DNA of 38,611 nucleotides, from NCBI GenBank assembly GCA_937894465.1, contig CALCRE010000068.1, positions 1-38,611 of the forward strand. The letters are read 5' to 3'. The translations under genes and the position numbers were made by a program. How positions within the stretch are numbered: the stretch's first letter is position 1; every line of letters begins with the position of its first letter. Below the pieces are notes generated by a model. It saw only the letters and a list, made by a program, of their open reading frames with translations, was not told the origin of the DNA and did no database searches. Below, piece by piece: positions 1-9,293 of this stretch. The DNA comes from an uncultured Clostridia bacterium. GTDB taxonomy: Bacteria > Bacillota > Clostridia > JAAYHZ01.

Positions 1-195
1 ATACCAGCGCCATTTTTCGACAATATTTTCTTTCTACGCTTGAAAACGCCGATTTAATGCTGTTAACCTGACTCGGAAACGACATTCAAAAATACTGTAT
101 CTATGCAAACACATAGCATAGGTGCTTTGGTTACTTACTATATCAAAAATTAAATAGTGTATTCATTTATCATTACAATATATTGGAGGTATCAA

Positions 196-2031
196 ATGAA
201 AAAGTTTTTAAGTGTATTATTGGTGTTGTGTATTTCTTTGTCATTTGTCGCATGTACGAGTAGTGGCGAAGAACAACCGGGGGGTGTGACGACATCTGCA
301 GGGACAACCAAAGCAAGCACAACAACGGGAACTACGACAGCAGAAATTGAGGAAAACCCTTTTGAAGAGTTCTTTGAGATTTCTTGGTTGGATCAACTGA
401 ATGCCGACTGGAGAGAAGGCAGATGGGACGAACTTGAGTTGGAAGAGATGTTCAATGTTGATTTGCAAGTCTGGGCTGAAGATGGGAGAAACACTGAAAG
501 AATGGCGGCTCTAGTTGCAGCCGGTGACATGCCGGATTTTTCTTATATGCCCGGTGCCCCAAGAGAGCCGGTCAATTTATATGAAGAAGGCATGATCCGC
601 TCCATTACTCTCCAGCAAATGAAAGATTGGATTCCGGGATTTGTTGAAGCTATGGAGAGGATTCCCATTGGGTTCACATATAATTTGGTTCCAGGAACAA
701 CGGATGAATATCTAGGCTTTACACAAAACAGTGTAGCTGCCTGTCAATATTTCTATGATGCGACCTGTGTCAATCTGGATTGGCTGGAGAATGTAGGTTA
801 CGGCTTTGATGAGAGTGCGTTAGTTCCGGTTAAGATGACGGTAGAAGGTTATGAAAAATTCAATGATAACATTTTCTTCACAGAAGGTAACATACCCTTC
901 GAGGACATGAATGAGATCTTAAGAGCATTCACAGAAGACGACCCGGATGGTAATGGAGTTGACGATACATATGGTATGTTGTATGTTCAAGAATCTGCAT
1001 GGACCAATATGACCCAGGAAGGTTTGTTTGGATTCGTCCATGATGCGAATTATCGTTACGAAGATCCGGTTACCGGCGATATTGTTCCAAAGTATGCATA
1101 TACACCATATCGAGACTATTTACAGTGGGTGTCGGATAGTTTGACCAAAGGATATATGGTTAAACGACCCGGTAAGGAAGCTTGGCAGCCGGAATACAAT
1201 GCAATGGCCGCCACGAACAAATATGGTGTTTACTGTGTAAACGGCAGCGGGTATTTGGCACTAAACAGTGATGCATACAGAATATTCCCTCCACAGAGTA
1301 TTTTGTTAAATGGTAATGAGGATGCACGATTTGTCATTGGACCAATGTTCCGAGGACCTGAAGGAAAATCTGTTGATGCAACTTATCAAATTGATCCCTA
1401 TGGAGTAGGCAAATGGAGAGTCCAAATGATTAGCGCGGAGGTAAGTGATGCAAAGTTGGAAAGAATCTGTAGAATTCTACAGTACACTAATTTCCACAGT
1501 GTAGATAGTCGAATCAGATACAACTCAGGTATCGAAGGCATCCATTGGAAATGGGCAGGAGAGCCATATAAAAGCTCAAGAATCGCTACCCCCACTACTG
1601 AATTAGCGGAAGAATACAGAGGTAATCTATCAGTATTCGCTTTGCGATACTCACCGTCAACTGTGCAATTTCAAATTGACAATGCTGTTGAGAATGGATA
1701 CTGGGCTTACACCCCGTACATGCATGTAAACAATTTGCTCGTAAAGTATGCTTTGAATCCTGTAAAGCACACATCTGAAGCTTACATGGGAAGAGAGTTG
1801 TATGCAGAGTTCGTTAAGGATAATGCAGAGCACAATGCGCAGTTAAATCCCATCATCAACAACTTTAAGAACAGGGCATTAAATGGTGAAATAGCGAACT
1901 TTAATACAGAATGGACAGAATACATTGATCAGCTGTATGCCAATGGATTGCAGACCATGATCGATAAGTACTATAACAATCCTAAGTTTATCGAATATGA
2001 TCCGGGAGAGAAGTTTACGATCAAGGACTAA
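196..2031 (+). CDS. Extracellular sugar-binding lipoprotein A (LipO/YtcQ-like, ABC importer component)
   Basis: This 611-residue protein has a lipoprotein signal peptide (MKKFLSVLLVLCISLSFVAC, lipobox Cys at residue 20) followed by a Thr/Ser-rich linker to about residue 50. The rest resembles the large family-1 solute-binding proteins of Firmicutes that pair with YtcP/YteP-type permeases. A calcium-loop-like stretch, DDPDGNGVDDTYG, lies near residue 250. It should sit on the outer face of the membrane and capture an oligosaccharide. The start at 196 is preferred over the in-frame ATG at 157 because GGAGGT at 185-190 has ideal spacing and the signal peptide then begins at Met 1. It is a close paralogue of the gene at 9294-11141; the two flank a pair of lyase-like genes. 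No permease or ATPase gene is nearby. The ligand is unknown. I see no convincing promoter in bases 1-185. Confidence 0.88.
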   Translation: MKKFLSVLLVLCISLSFVACTSSGEEQPGGVTTSAGTTKASTTTGTTTAEIEENPFEEFFEISWLDQLNADWREGRWDELELEEMFNVDLQVWAEDGRNTERMAALVAAGDMPDFSYMPGAPREPVNLYEEGMIRSITLQQMKDWIPGFVEAMERIPIGFTYNLVPGTTDEYLGFTQNSVAACQYFYDATCVNLDWLENVGYGFDESALVPVKMTVEGYEKFNDNIFFTEGNIPFEDMNEILRAFTEDDPDGNGVDDTYGMLYVQESAWTNMTQEGLFGFVHDANYRYEDPVTGDIVPKYAYTPYRDYLQWVSDSLTKGYMVKRPGKEAWQPEYNAMAATNKYGVYCVNGSGYLALNSDAYRIFPPQSILLNGNEDARFVIGPMFRGPEGKSVDATYQIDPYGVGKWRVQMISAEVSDAKLERICRILQYTNFHSVDSRIRYNSGIEGIHWKWAGEPYKSSRIATPTTELAEEYRGNLSVFALRYSPSTVQFQIDNAVENGYWAYTPYMHVNNLLVKYALNPVKHTSEAYMGRELYAEFVKDNAEHNAQLNPIINNFKNRALNGEIANFNTEWTEYIDQLYANGLQTMIDKYYNNPKFIEYDPGEKFTIKD

Positions 2032-2050
2032 TATTTGATGTTATACGAGA

Positions 2051-2085
2051 CACAAAAACCGGTGCAAACCGGTTTTTGTGTTTTA
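2051..2085 (+). terminator. Intrinsic terminator after binding protein A
   Basis: A perfect 12-bp stem (2051-2062 with 2069-2080, CACAAAAACCGG arm) closes a 6-nt loop and is followed by TTTTA. It begins 19 nt after the stop codon and separates binding protein A from the downstream lyase genes, so these are separate transcription units. Confidence 0.9.
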
Positions 2086-2096
2086 TCTGATCGATC

Positions 2097-2127
2097 ATTG
2101 AACAATGGTCCAATATATTTATACAAT
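2097..2127 (+). promoter_or_regulatory. Candidate operator/promoter of the tandem lyase genes
   Basis: ATTGAACAATGGTCCAAT (2097-2114) is an imperfect palindrome (ATTGRAC half-sites separated by 4 nt). An almost identical sequence lies upstream of the binding-protein gene at 9294. TTGAAC at 2098-2103 could also serve as a -35 element, with TACAAT at 2122-2127 as a -10 element at 18-bp spacing. The leader to the start codon would be about 100 nt. The recurrence of the motif is seen directly; its function as a regulator site is inferred. Confidence 0.5.
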
Positions 2128-2232
2128 TATTAATTTCTCAATGTTCTTTGCATGCTATAATCGTCATAACATTGTGCTTATATGGTTTAGAGCACTAGAA
2201 GACGCTTTTTACATTAATGAAGAGGTGGCAAA

Positions 2233-5200
2233 ATGACACAGTACATATTACATGAGTCGACAGAAGGCACTACGCGGGTTTATGGTAAGAACATTTGTAG
2301 AGATACCGTCATACCCGAAAAAGGGATACTCATTGTTGCTCCCGAACATCAAGCCGGATTATCTGCGGCAAAATTGATTATGGAAAAGTTTAATTCCATG
2401 GGTATGAAGGGGAGAATATTGAAAAATCCCTCACGAGACATTTTAGTATCAAGTGAGCAACCTGTTGTAGTTCTAGGGAACTTATCAAACAGTAAGTGCG
2501 TAGAGTATATGTATTATAAATATTTGTGTATGACTGACTTGAGCTATCCCGGTGAGGAAGGATATAACATTCGGACGTTGATTGATCCTTTTGCCACAAG
2601 TCATAATGTTGTACATATCGGGTATTCAGACGATGTAGGATTGGAAAAAGGAATTCAAGCTTTTGTAAATAAGATCTGTAATCCCCTGCCGTATATCAAC
2701 GAGGTGTGGTACAAAAAGCTACTTTTTACTGAAAAATATATGCAAGAAATCAGCCGGGCAAAAGTACCCCATATGCTCGATCTTGTTCCCTCCATCCATA
2801 CTTCCTTCTGGCGCTTTACCGGTTTATTGTCCTATGTGACCGGTGACTTAAAACATTTGGAAACCTACCTTGACGGTTGGCGCAAAATGGTTGAAATATC
2901 AAAAGAAAATCCTTACCTGGTGAAGGGAACCCATCTTTTTATGGCGAACCAGATAGAAATTTGGCGTTTGTTGGAATTTTCAGGAATGATTCCCGATGAT
3001 ATCAGGTTGTTGATCGAAAAGTGCATCTTAGATTGGGCTCAAAGCCGGGAGGGGGTGGAGTATGCAAGGGATCTTAGTAAGCAAAAGGATTTACCTTCTC
3101 ATAATCACACTATGTTCTGTGCCTTGTCTTTAACCTATATTCACGACTATTTTATCAAACGGTATCCGGAATTGTCCTTTGTTAAGGAATGGAAAGAGAT
3201 TGCGGACAATGTTTTTTATACATTTAACAACAAGGGCTGGAAACCCTATTGCGATGACTCCCACTATTCCAACCAAGTGACACTACACTTGGTATTCAGT
3301 TATTCAATTTTTGAGGAAGAACATCGTTTCTTAAATACTTCAGCTAAAGAAGTTGCCAAATGGCTCAAGGCGATCATGGGTCAAAACGGCATGGTCCCAT
3401 CCTATGGAGACGGCTCTGTCAAAAGTCCGTATCCTGCATTTGTATCCTCTGTTTTAGCTCATTACACAAAAGACGGTGAAATGAAGTGGTTGTTTGAGCG
3501 ATTCAAGGAGCTGAATCCTGAACTCAGAGGTATGGATCATGAGCGTGATTTTAGATTGCAACGGCAATTTGACTCCGGAGTGGTATCTAGAGTGCCGGAC
3601 ACTTCCGTCGTCTCACGGATTTTATTAGATCAATACACCTATGACGTATGGCAAAAGAATCCGGGGGTAGCCAAACGTTTCAATACGACTCCACCGGCCG
3701 GATCTTACGAAGATTGTTTTGATAAAGTTTCCATACGAACCGGTTGGGATGAACTCCGTGATGATTTTTTTTTAATTGACGGCCTTGGCAGTAACGGTGT
3801 TCATGCGTACAGCGATGCCATGGGTGTTTTGGATTACACGAGCAAAGGAATTGTTTGGTTGGTAGAAGAAAATAACTATCGTTGGCCGGAGCCGGAAAAC
3901 TGTACGGTTGTCACCATTGCCAAAGACGGCTATGCTTCTGATGTCCCGGGTTATACCTTGATGGAAGAGCAAAAATCCTTGGATGAAAACCGATATTACT
4001 TACGTATGCGCTTGAAGGATTATAACGGGACGGATTGGGTTCGAGAAGTTTATTTGATCAAAGGCATAGGTACTGTTTTCCATGACACGGTCATATGCAA
4101 CCAAGAAGGAGAATTTGTCATCAATGTACATTGGAGGACACCTTCGAAAGTGAAATTGTCAGGGAATACTGTAAAAGCAGTTCGAACCAACCGTGAGGGG
4201 AGCACCTATGAGTTTCGGCTATCCGGATACGGCAGCCATGATATCAGTATGGCTGTTGAGGAGATTCCTTACGGAACAAGGTTGTTTGATCATGGTGGTA
4301 TGTATGACAAGGATGCGGCTAATACCGGAGCTGACCCTGCAAATGCAAACACCATGTGGGAATCCAGATACCATGACAAGGATGTAGCGGTCTCGGTCAT
4401 CACTTCAAAGTCTTCTTCCTTTATGAGAAAAGGAGATACATTGTCTTTTACTCATATCGTTCATCCTGCCAAAGAAGGAGAAGAATTACTCATACCCAAA
4501 ATGGAAGGAAATACATTGACGTTATCAATTTCCGGAAAAGTACACAGCTTGCCGGTTACCCACACGGGTAAGGCTTCTCCGAAAGAAAAGGTTCCTGCAA
4601 AGGTAGTTGAAAGCGTGAAGTTTAAGGAAGAATTCTCCTTGAACAAGAAAATTAAGTCTGTGGTTATGACGCAAGACAACTGCTTGGCTTGTGCTTTAGA
4701 AGGCGGAAAGGTTGCATGGATCTGTAAGGGGAAGGTCATATGGGAAGCATCCTTGCAAGGGGAGATCCATGTAATGGAATATATCAAGCCGGAAAGGTTG
4801 CTTGTCATTGGTCATGGCCATAACAAACTGTCGGCCGTAGACCATCAAGGTCAACCGGTGTGGGATACCCAATCAAAAAGAATTCCTACCATGCTTGACA
4901 GCTGGGAATTGGCTCACCCGCAAATCATCAGTATCAGGTATGTAGAAACCAAAAAAGGGTCGTTTATTCTCACCGGAGCAGGAGATAACCAAATCAGGGT
5001 ATATAACACCAAGGGAGAATACATTCGATATTTTAATATACGTGCTACGGTTCCTGACATGATCGATTGGGTTGATATAGATTTAGACGGGGAACCGGAA
5101 GTGATTGCAGCCGGCAAAGTCGATTCGGCATACGGCATGTTTTATGTAAATACAATTGACGGTGTTTCTAAAAAAGATTTACGAACCGGTTTCTGGTTAA

Positions 5201-5652
5201 ACACCATTCAATCGTATCATTTCGCATTTAAAGATCAAAAACTAATCTTGGTCATTGGTATGAAATATCAAGAGAATTTCAAAGTGTTGTGTATAGAACA
5301 GGATTCTGTAAAAACTCATATGGAAAAAAGGTTAGGAGGTATTGTAAAATCAGTTGAAATGAATGAGGATTTCACTGAATTTTATGCCGGCACATCAAAA
5401 GGTTCTGTCATGGCCTTCGACACAAAAGGGAAAGAAAAATGGAATGTGTATGTGGAAGACAATGTGAAAGAGCTGTATAGAAAGCAGGATCATACGATTG
5501 TACTATGTGAAAGCGGAAAAGTTTCCGTTATATCCAATGAAGGGAAACTCATCGCCCAAGGCAATTTGCCGCAAAACGTGGATTATTGTGTTTCGGTGCA
5601 AGGTGAAATTCTCCTTGTATGCGGGGATACGGTTTATTCAATCATATATTAA
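2233..5652 (+). CDS. Heparinase II/III-like protein fused to a beta-propeller (copy 1)
   Basis: The 1,139-residue protein has four visible parts: an alpha/beta N-terminal domain (about 1-170), an alpha/alpha-toroid region (about 180-480), a heparinase II/III-like beta-sandwich (about 490-780) and a C-terminal repeat region (about 795-1139) that looks like a PQQ/WD-type beta-propeller with a DIDLDGEPE calcium-type loop near 950. Candidate catalytic residues are in SHNHTMF (about 290-296), the Tyr of YSNQ (about 346) and the His of GVHAYSD (about 526), by analogy with heparinase-fold lyases. There is no signal peptide, so it is probably cytoplasmic and acts on imported uronic-acid-containing oligosaccharides. 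The substrate is not evident. GAGGTGG precedes the start by a few bases. It is followed after 16 nt by a paralogue with matching domain order, and the two are surely co-transcribed. Function could also be non-lyase (sensing or binding) if the catalytic residues are not conserved. Confidence 0.75.
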   Translation: MTQYILHESTEGTTRVYGKNICRDTVIPEKGILIVAPEHQAGLSAAKLIMEKFNSMGMKGRILKNPSRDILVSSEQPVVVLGNLSNSKCVEYMYYKYLCMTDLSYPGEEGYNIRTLIDPFATSHNVVHIGYSDDVGLEKGIQAFVNKICNPLPYINEVWYKKLLFTEKYMQEISRAKVPHMLDLVPSIHTSFWRFTGLLSYVTGDLKHLETYLDGWRKMVEISKENPYLVKGTHLFMANQIEIWRLLEFSGMIPDDIRLLIEKCILDWAQSREGVEYARDLSKQKDLPSHNHTMFCALSLTYIHDYFIKRYPELSFVKEWKEIADNVFYTFNNKGWKPYCDDSHYSNQVTLHLVFSYSIFEEEHRFLNTSAKEVAKWLKAIMGQNGMVPSYGDGSVKSPYPAFVSSVLAHYTKDGEMKWLFERFKELNPELRGMDHERDFRLQRQFDSGVVSRVPDTSVVSRILLDQYTYDVWQKNPGVAKRFNTTPPAGSYEDCFDKVSIRTGWDELRDDFFLIDGLGSNGVHAYSDAMGVLDYTSKGIVWLVEENNYRWPEPENCTVVTIAKDGYASDVPGYTLMEEQKSLDENRYYLRMRLKDYNGTDWVREVYLIKGIGTVFHDTVICNQEGEFVINVHWRTPSKVKLSGNTVKAVRTNREGSTYEFRLSGYGSHDISMAVEEIPYGTRLFDHGGMYDKDAANTGADPANANTMWESRYHDKDVAVSVITSKSSSFMRKGDTLSFTHIVHPAKEGEELLIPKMEGNTLTLSISGKVHSLPVTHTGKASPKEKVPAKVVESVKFKEEFSLNKKIKSVVMTQDNCLACALEGGKVAWICKGKVIWEASLQGEIHVMEYIKPERLLVIGHGHNKLSAVDHQGQPVWDTQSKRIPTMLDSWELAHPQIISIRYVETKKGSFILTGAGDNQIRVYNTKGEYIRYFNIRATVPDMIDWVDIDLDGEPEVIAAGKVDSAYGMFYVNTIDGVSKKDLRTGFWLNTIQSYHFAFKDQKLILVIGMKYQENFKVLCIEQDSVKTHMEKRLGGIVKSVEMNEDFTEFYAGTSKGSVMAFDTKGKEKWNVYVEDNVKELYRKQDHTIVLCESGKVSVISNEGKLIAQGNLPQNVDYCVSVQGEILLVCGDTVYSIIY

Positions 5653-5668
5653 TTGAAGAGGTGACAAA

Positions 5669-8600
5669 ATGACACAGTTCATATTACATGATGAGACGAA
5701 GCGGTTATATGGAAAAAGCATATGTAGGGAGACAGCGATACCGGAAAAAGGAGTTCTTATTATAGCTCCTTCCCACCGGCTAGGATTATCCGCTGCAAGG
5801 ATCATTGAAGAAAAATTCCACAGCAAAGGGTTGAATGCCAAGGTGCTTGAAGACCCCACCCGTGACATTTTAATATCTTGTGGGCAGCCTGCTATCGTTC
5901 TAGGGAACCTTTCAAACAGCAAGTGTGTGGAATATATGTATTACAAATATTTGTGCATGACTGATTTGAGTTATCCGGGACGGGGAGGGTATAATATTCG
6001 CACGCTGACGGATCCTTTTGCTACAGGATATAATGTGTTGCATATCGGTTATTCGGATGATGCCGGATTGGAAAAAGGAGTACAAGCCTTTATCCGTAAA
6101 ACTGATAATCCTTTACCCTATATGAATGAGGTTGAGTATGAGGAGTTACCCTATAGTGAAAGCTATTTAAAGGATGTACGACATGCAAAAGTTCCTGAAA
6201 AAATCGATCTTGTCCCTTCAATTCATACTTCACAATGGCATGTCACCGGATTATTGGCTTATGTCACCGGAGACTTAAAAATTATGGAAACCTACTTTGA
6301 AGGTTGGCATAAAATGGTGGAGATCTCTAAGGAAAATTCTTTTCTCATCAAAGCCACCCACTTGTATATGACGGCACACATTGAGATTTGGCGCTTGTTG
6401 GAACTTTCGGGGATGATTCCCGATGATGTCAGGTTATCTATTGAGAAATGTGTTTTTGATTGGGCTCAAAGCAAAGAAGGTGTAGGTTATGCAAGAAATA
6501 TCAGCCGGCAAAAAGATTTGCCTTCTCATAACCATACCATGTTTTGTGCAATGTCCTTGATATATGCCCACGACTATTTCAGCAAACGGTATCCGGAATT
6601 AAAATATATTACGGACGAATGGAAACAGGTGGGGGATGATGTCTTTTATGTATTCAACCATAACGGATGGAAACCTCTTTGCGACGACTCTTCCTATTCC
6701 AATCAAGTCACATTGCGATTAGTGTGCAGTTACTCTATTTTCGAGGATGAACATCGCTTTTTAAACACTTCAGCCAAAGAAGTGGCGAAATGGATCAAAG
6801 CAATTATCGGGCAAAACGCTATGATGCCCTCTTACGGGGACGGTTCTGTAAAAAGTCCTTTCCCGACAGTTTTATCTGCCATTTTCACCCATTATATAAG
6901 CGACGGCGAAATGCAATGGCTTTACGATCGTTTTAAAAACTTGAACAACGGACAGACTGTAAGTCTTCAACGGTTATTCGATTCCGGAGTAATCCCGAAA
7001 GAACATGAGGACATGACCGGCATTACTCGGATCATGTTGGACAAATATAGTTATACTGTGTGGGAGAAGAATCCTAAACAAGCAAAACAATTTTCCACTA
7101 CACCTCCTGAAGGACCCTATGAAGATTGTTTTGATAAGGTGTCCATACGAACCGGTTGGGATAAAATCCATGACGATTTTTTATTAATCGACGGCCTAGG
7201 CAGTAACGGTGTTCATGCATACAGTGATGCTATGGGTGTTTTGGATTTCACAAGCAAAGGTATTGTCTGGTTGGTGGAAGAAAACGATTACCGTTGGCCG
7301 GAGCCGGAAAACTGCTCCATTTTAACTATTGCACGTAACGGTTACGCATCGGAGGTTCCGGGATATGCCCTATTAGAAGAGCAAACGGTTTTGGATCAAA
7401 ACCGTTACTATTTACGGATGCGCTTGAAGAACTACAACGGAACCGACTGGATTCGGGAAATCTATTTAATCAAAGGTGTATGCGCTATTTTCCATGATAC
7501 GGTGATTTGCAACCAAGAAGGTGAATTTATTATTAATGCTCATTTTAGAACACCTTCAAAGGTCCAATTGTGGAATCAGACTGCAAAGGCTCTCCGACGC
7601 AACCGTGAACGGTGTGAGTATGAGTTACGATTATCCGGATACAGCAATAACAATATCAGTATGAATGTTGAAGAAATTCCTTACGGGAAAAGGTTGTTTG
7701 ATTATGGCGGTATGTATGACGAGGATGAAAAAAAAACCGGAAACAAAACAACAAAAGCCGACATCATGTGGGAATCCAGGTACCACGACAAGGATGTGGT
7801 GGTATCTTCCATCACTTCTATGTCTTCTTCCTATATGAAAGAGGGAGATAAGCTATCTCTCACCCATATCGTTCAGCCTGCTAAACAAGATGAGGCATCC
7901 ATCACACCAAAATTTGAAGGTAAAGCTTTGGTCATATTCTATGCCGGAAAAGAGGACAGACTTCCACTGAGTCATATTGGTAATTGTTGCTCTACACAGG
8001 AAAAGGCCTCTTGTAAAAGCCATGTTAACAAGGTGAAGATACACAACGAATGCACTTTTGATCGGAAAATATGCACCCTGTCGGCTATGGAAGATAATCA
8101 GACGGCTTGTGCATTGGAAGGTGGAAAAGTTGTATTGACCGATCATGGAAATATCTTATGGGAATTATCCTTCGAAGGTTCTATTCATGTGATGGAGTAT
8201 GTCAAACCGGAAAAACTTCTTATTATTGGTCACGGACATAACAAGCTGTCGGCTGTAGACCTGAAAGGTCAGTTGGTATGGGAAACCCGGACAACAAGAA
8301 TTCCTACATTGTACGACAGTTGGGAATTGGCATATCCACAAATTGTGAGTATTCGGACAGTGGAAACAAAAGACGGTTTGTACATTCTTACCGGTGCCGG
8401 TGACAATCAAGTCAGGGTGTATGACACCAAGGGAAAAATGCATCATGCCTTTTACATATATGCCACTGTTCCTGACATATTAGAATGGATTGATGTGGAT
8501 CATGACGGAGAACCGGAAGTTTTAGCAAGCGGTAAGGTGGATTCTGCATACGGCATGTTCTATAGCCATACCATAACCGGCAAACCCAAAAGGGATGTTC

Positions 8601-9064
8601 GAACCGGGTTCTGGTTAAACACCATTCAATCTCACCGTCTTGTCACAGAAGGAGATAAACATATTCTGGTCTGCGGTATGAAGTATCAAGAGAACTTCAA
8701 AGTGGTCAGCATAGAAAAAGACGGTGTAAAAACTGAATTTGACAAACGTTTGGGTGGTATCGTAAAAGCAGTTGAAATAAAAGAAGATCATTCTGAGGTT
8801 TACGCCGGAACATCCAAGGGCTCGGTAATGGCCTTTGATCGGAAAGGAAATCAAGTCTGGAGTGTGTATGTAGAAGACAGTGTCAATAAGTTGTATCGGA
8901 AACAGGACAATACCATATGTGTTGTATGTGAGTATGGTAGAATATCTGCAATCGACCGGGACGGAAATATCATATCTACAGGCAATTTGCCCGGTGTCAG
9001 TCATAGTTTTAAAGTAGAAGATAAGATCTATATCGCATGTGACCAAAAGCTTTTCTCGATTTAA
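5669..9064 (+). CDS. Heparinase II/III-like protein fused to a beta-propeller (copy 2)
   Basis: This 1,131-residue protein is collinear with the preceding gene product over its full length, with long identical blocks such as SKCVEYMYYKYLCMTDLSYP, LPSHNHTMFCA, GSNGVHAYSDAMGVLD and the propeller segment GHGHNKLSAVD. The candidate active-site residues are kept in both copies. It lacks a signal peptide. Similarity between the copies extends upstream into the ribosome binding site (GAAGAGGTGRCAAA) and start codon, so this is a tandem gene duplication. Divergence is spread throughout, including a shorter loop near residue 430, so the duplication is not recent and the copies may have split substrate preference. 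A terminator follows at 9080-9129. Confidence 0.75.
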   Translation: MTQFILHDETKRLYGKSICRETAIPEKGVLIIAPSHRLGLSAARIIEEKFHSKGLNAKVLEDPTRDILISCGQPAIVLGNLSNSKCVEYMYYKYLCMTDLSYPGRGGYNIRTLTDPFATGYNVLHIGYSDDAGLEKGVQAFIRKTDNPLPYMNEVEYEELPYSESYLKDVRHAKVPEKIDLVPSIHTSQWHVTGLLAYVTGDLKIMETYFEGWHKMVEISKENSFLIKATHLYMTAHIEIWRLLELSGMIPDDVRLSIEKCVFDWAQSKEGVGYARNISRQKDLPSHNHTMFCAMSLIYAHDYFSKRYPELKYITDEWKQVGDDVFYVFNHNGWKPLCDDSSYSNQVTLRLVCSYSIFEDEHRFLNTSAKEVAKWIKAIIGQNAMMPSYGDGSVKSPFPTVLSAIFTHYISDGEMQWLYDRFKNLNNGQTVSLQRLFDSGVIPKEHEDMTGITRIMLDKYSYTVWEKNPKQAKQFSTTPPEGPYEDCFDKVSIRTGWDKIHDDFLLIDGLGSNGVHAYSDAMGVLDFTSKGIVWLVEENDYRWPEPENCSILTIARNGYASEVPGYALLEEQTVLDQNRYYLRMRLKNYNGTDWIREIYLIKGVCAIFHDTVICNQEGEFIINAHFRTPSKVQLWNQTAKALRRNRERCEYELRLSGYSNNNISMNVEEIPYGKRLFDYGGMYDEDEKKTGNKTTKADIMWESRYHDKDVVVSSITSMSSSYMKEGDKLSLTHIVQPAKQDEASITPKFEGKALVIFYAGKEDRLPLSHIGNCCSTQEKASCKSHVNKVKIHNECTFDRKICTLSAMEDNQTACALEGGKVVLTDHGNILWELSFEGSIHVMEYVKPEKLLIIGHGHNKLSAVDLKGQLVWETRTTRIPTLYDSWELAYPQIVSIRTVETKDGLYILTGAGDNQVRVYDTKGKMHHAFYIYATVPDILEWIDVDHDGEPEVLASGKVDSAYGMFYSHTITGKPKRDVRTGFWLNTIQSHRLVTEGDKHILVCGMKYQENFKVVSIEKDGVKTEFDKRLGGIVKAVEIKEDHSEVYAGTSKGSVMAFDRKGNQVWSVYVEDSVNKLYRKQDNTICVVCEYGRISAIDRDGNIISTGNLPGVSHSFKVEDKIYIACDQKLFSI

Positions 9065-9079
9065 TGAGAAAATGAGAAC

Positions 9080-9129
9080 AGCAGCTGTAAAGTGTTAGAT
9101 AAACAACATTTTGTCAGCTGCTTTTTTTA
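9080..9129 (+). terminator. Intrinsic terminator after the tandem lyase genes
   Basis: AGCAGCTG (9080-9087) pairs with CAGCTGCT (9115-9122). The interior continues the stem (AAAGTGTT with AACATTTT), leaving a short AGATAAAC loop, and a run of seven T residues follows. It ends the two-gene transcript. Confidence 0.88.
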
Positions 9130-9172
9130 TTGAGACTTCCATAGGACAGTGAAAACAACTTGTTTTAAAATA

Positions 9173-9211
9173 ATTGAACAATATAACAAGAAGATTGAAC
9201 AATAATCCAAT
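9173..9211 (+). promoter_or_regulatory. Candidate operator upstream of binding protein B
   Basis: ATTGAACAAT occurs at 9173 and again at 9194, exactly 21 bp (two helical turns) apart. The second copy extends to ATTGAACAATAATCCAAT, which matches the 2097-2114 site in 16 of 18 positions. The spacing suits a dimeric activator such as an AraC/YesN-type regulator. No good -35/-10 pair is obvious; TATTAT at 9232-9237 could be a -10. The motif is seen directly and the regulator is inferred. Confidence 0.5.
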
Positions 9212-9293
9212 ATAAAAAAATAGAGCTATGCTATTATTTATATATAAATCTTATTTTTTTATCAGAGATTTTAATATGTATAAGGAGAGATTT

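Noticed and set aside
4461..4808. 115-codon minus-strand frame, and a similar one at 8615-9046, inside the lyase genes
   Set aside because: Both lie antisense to conserved paralogous coding sequence and do not resemble each other's position or any known protein.
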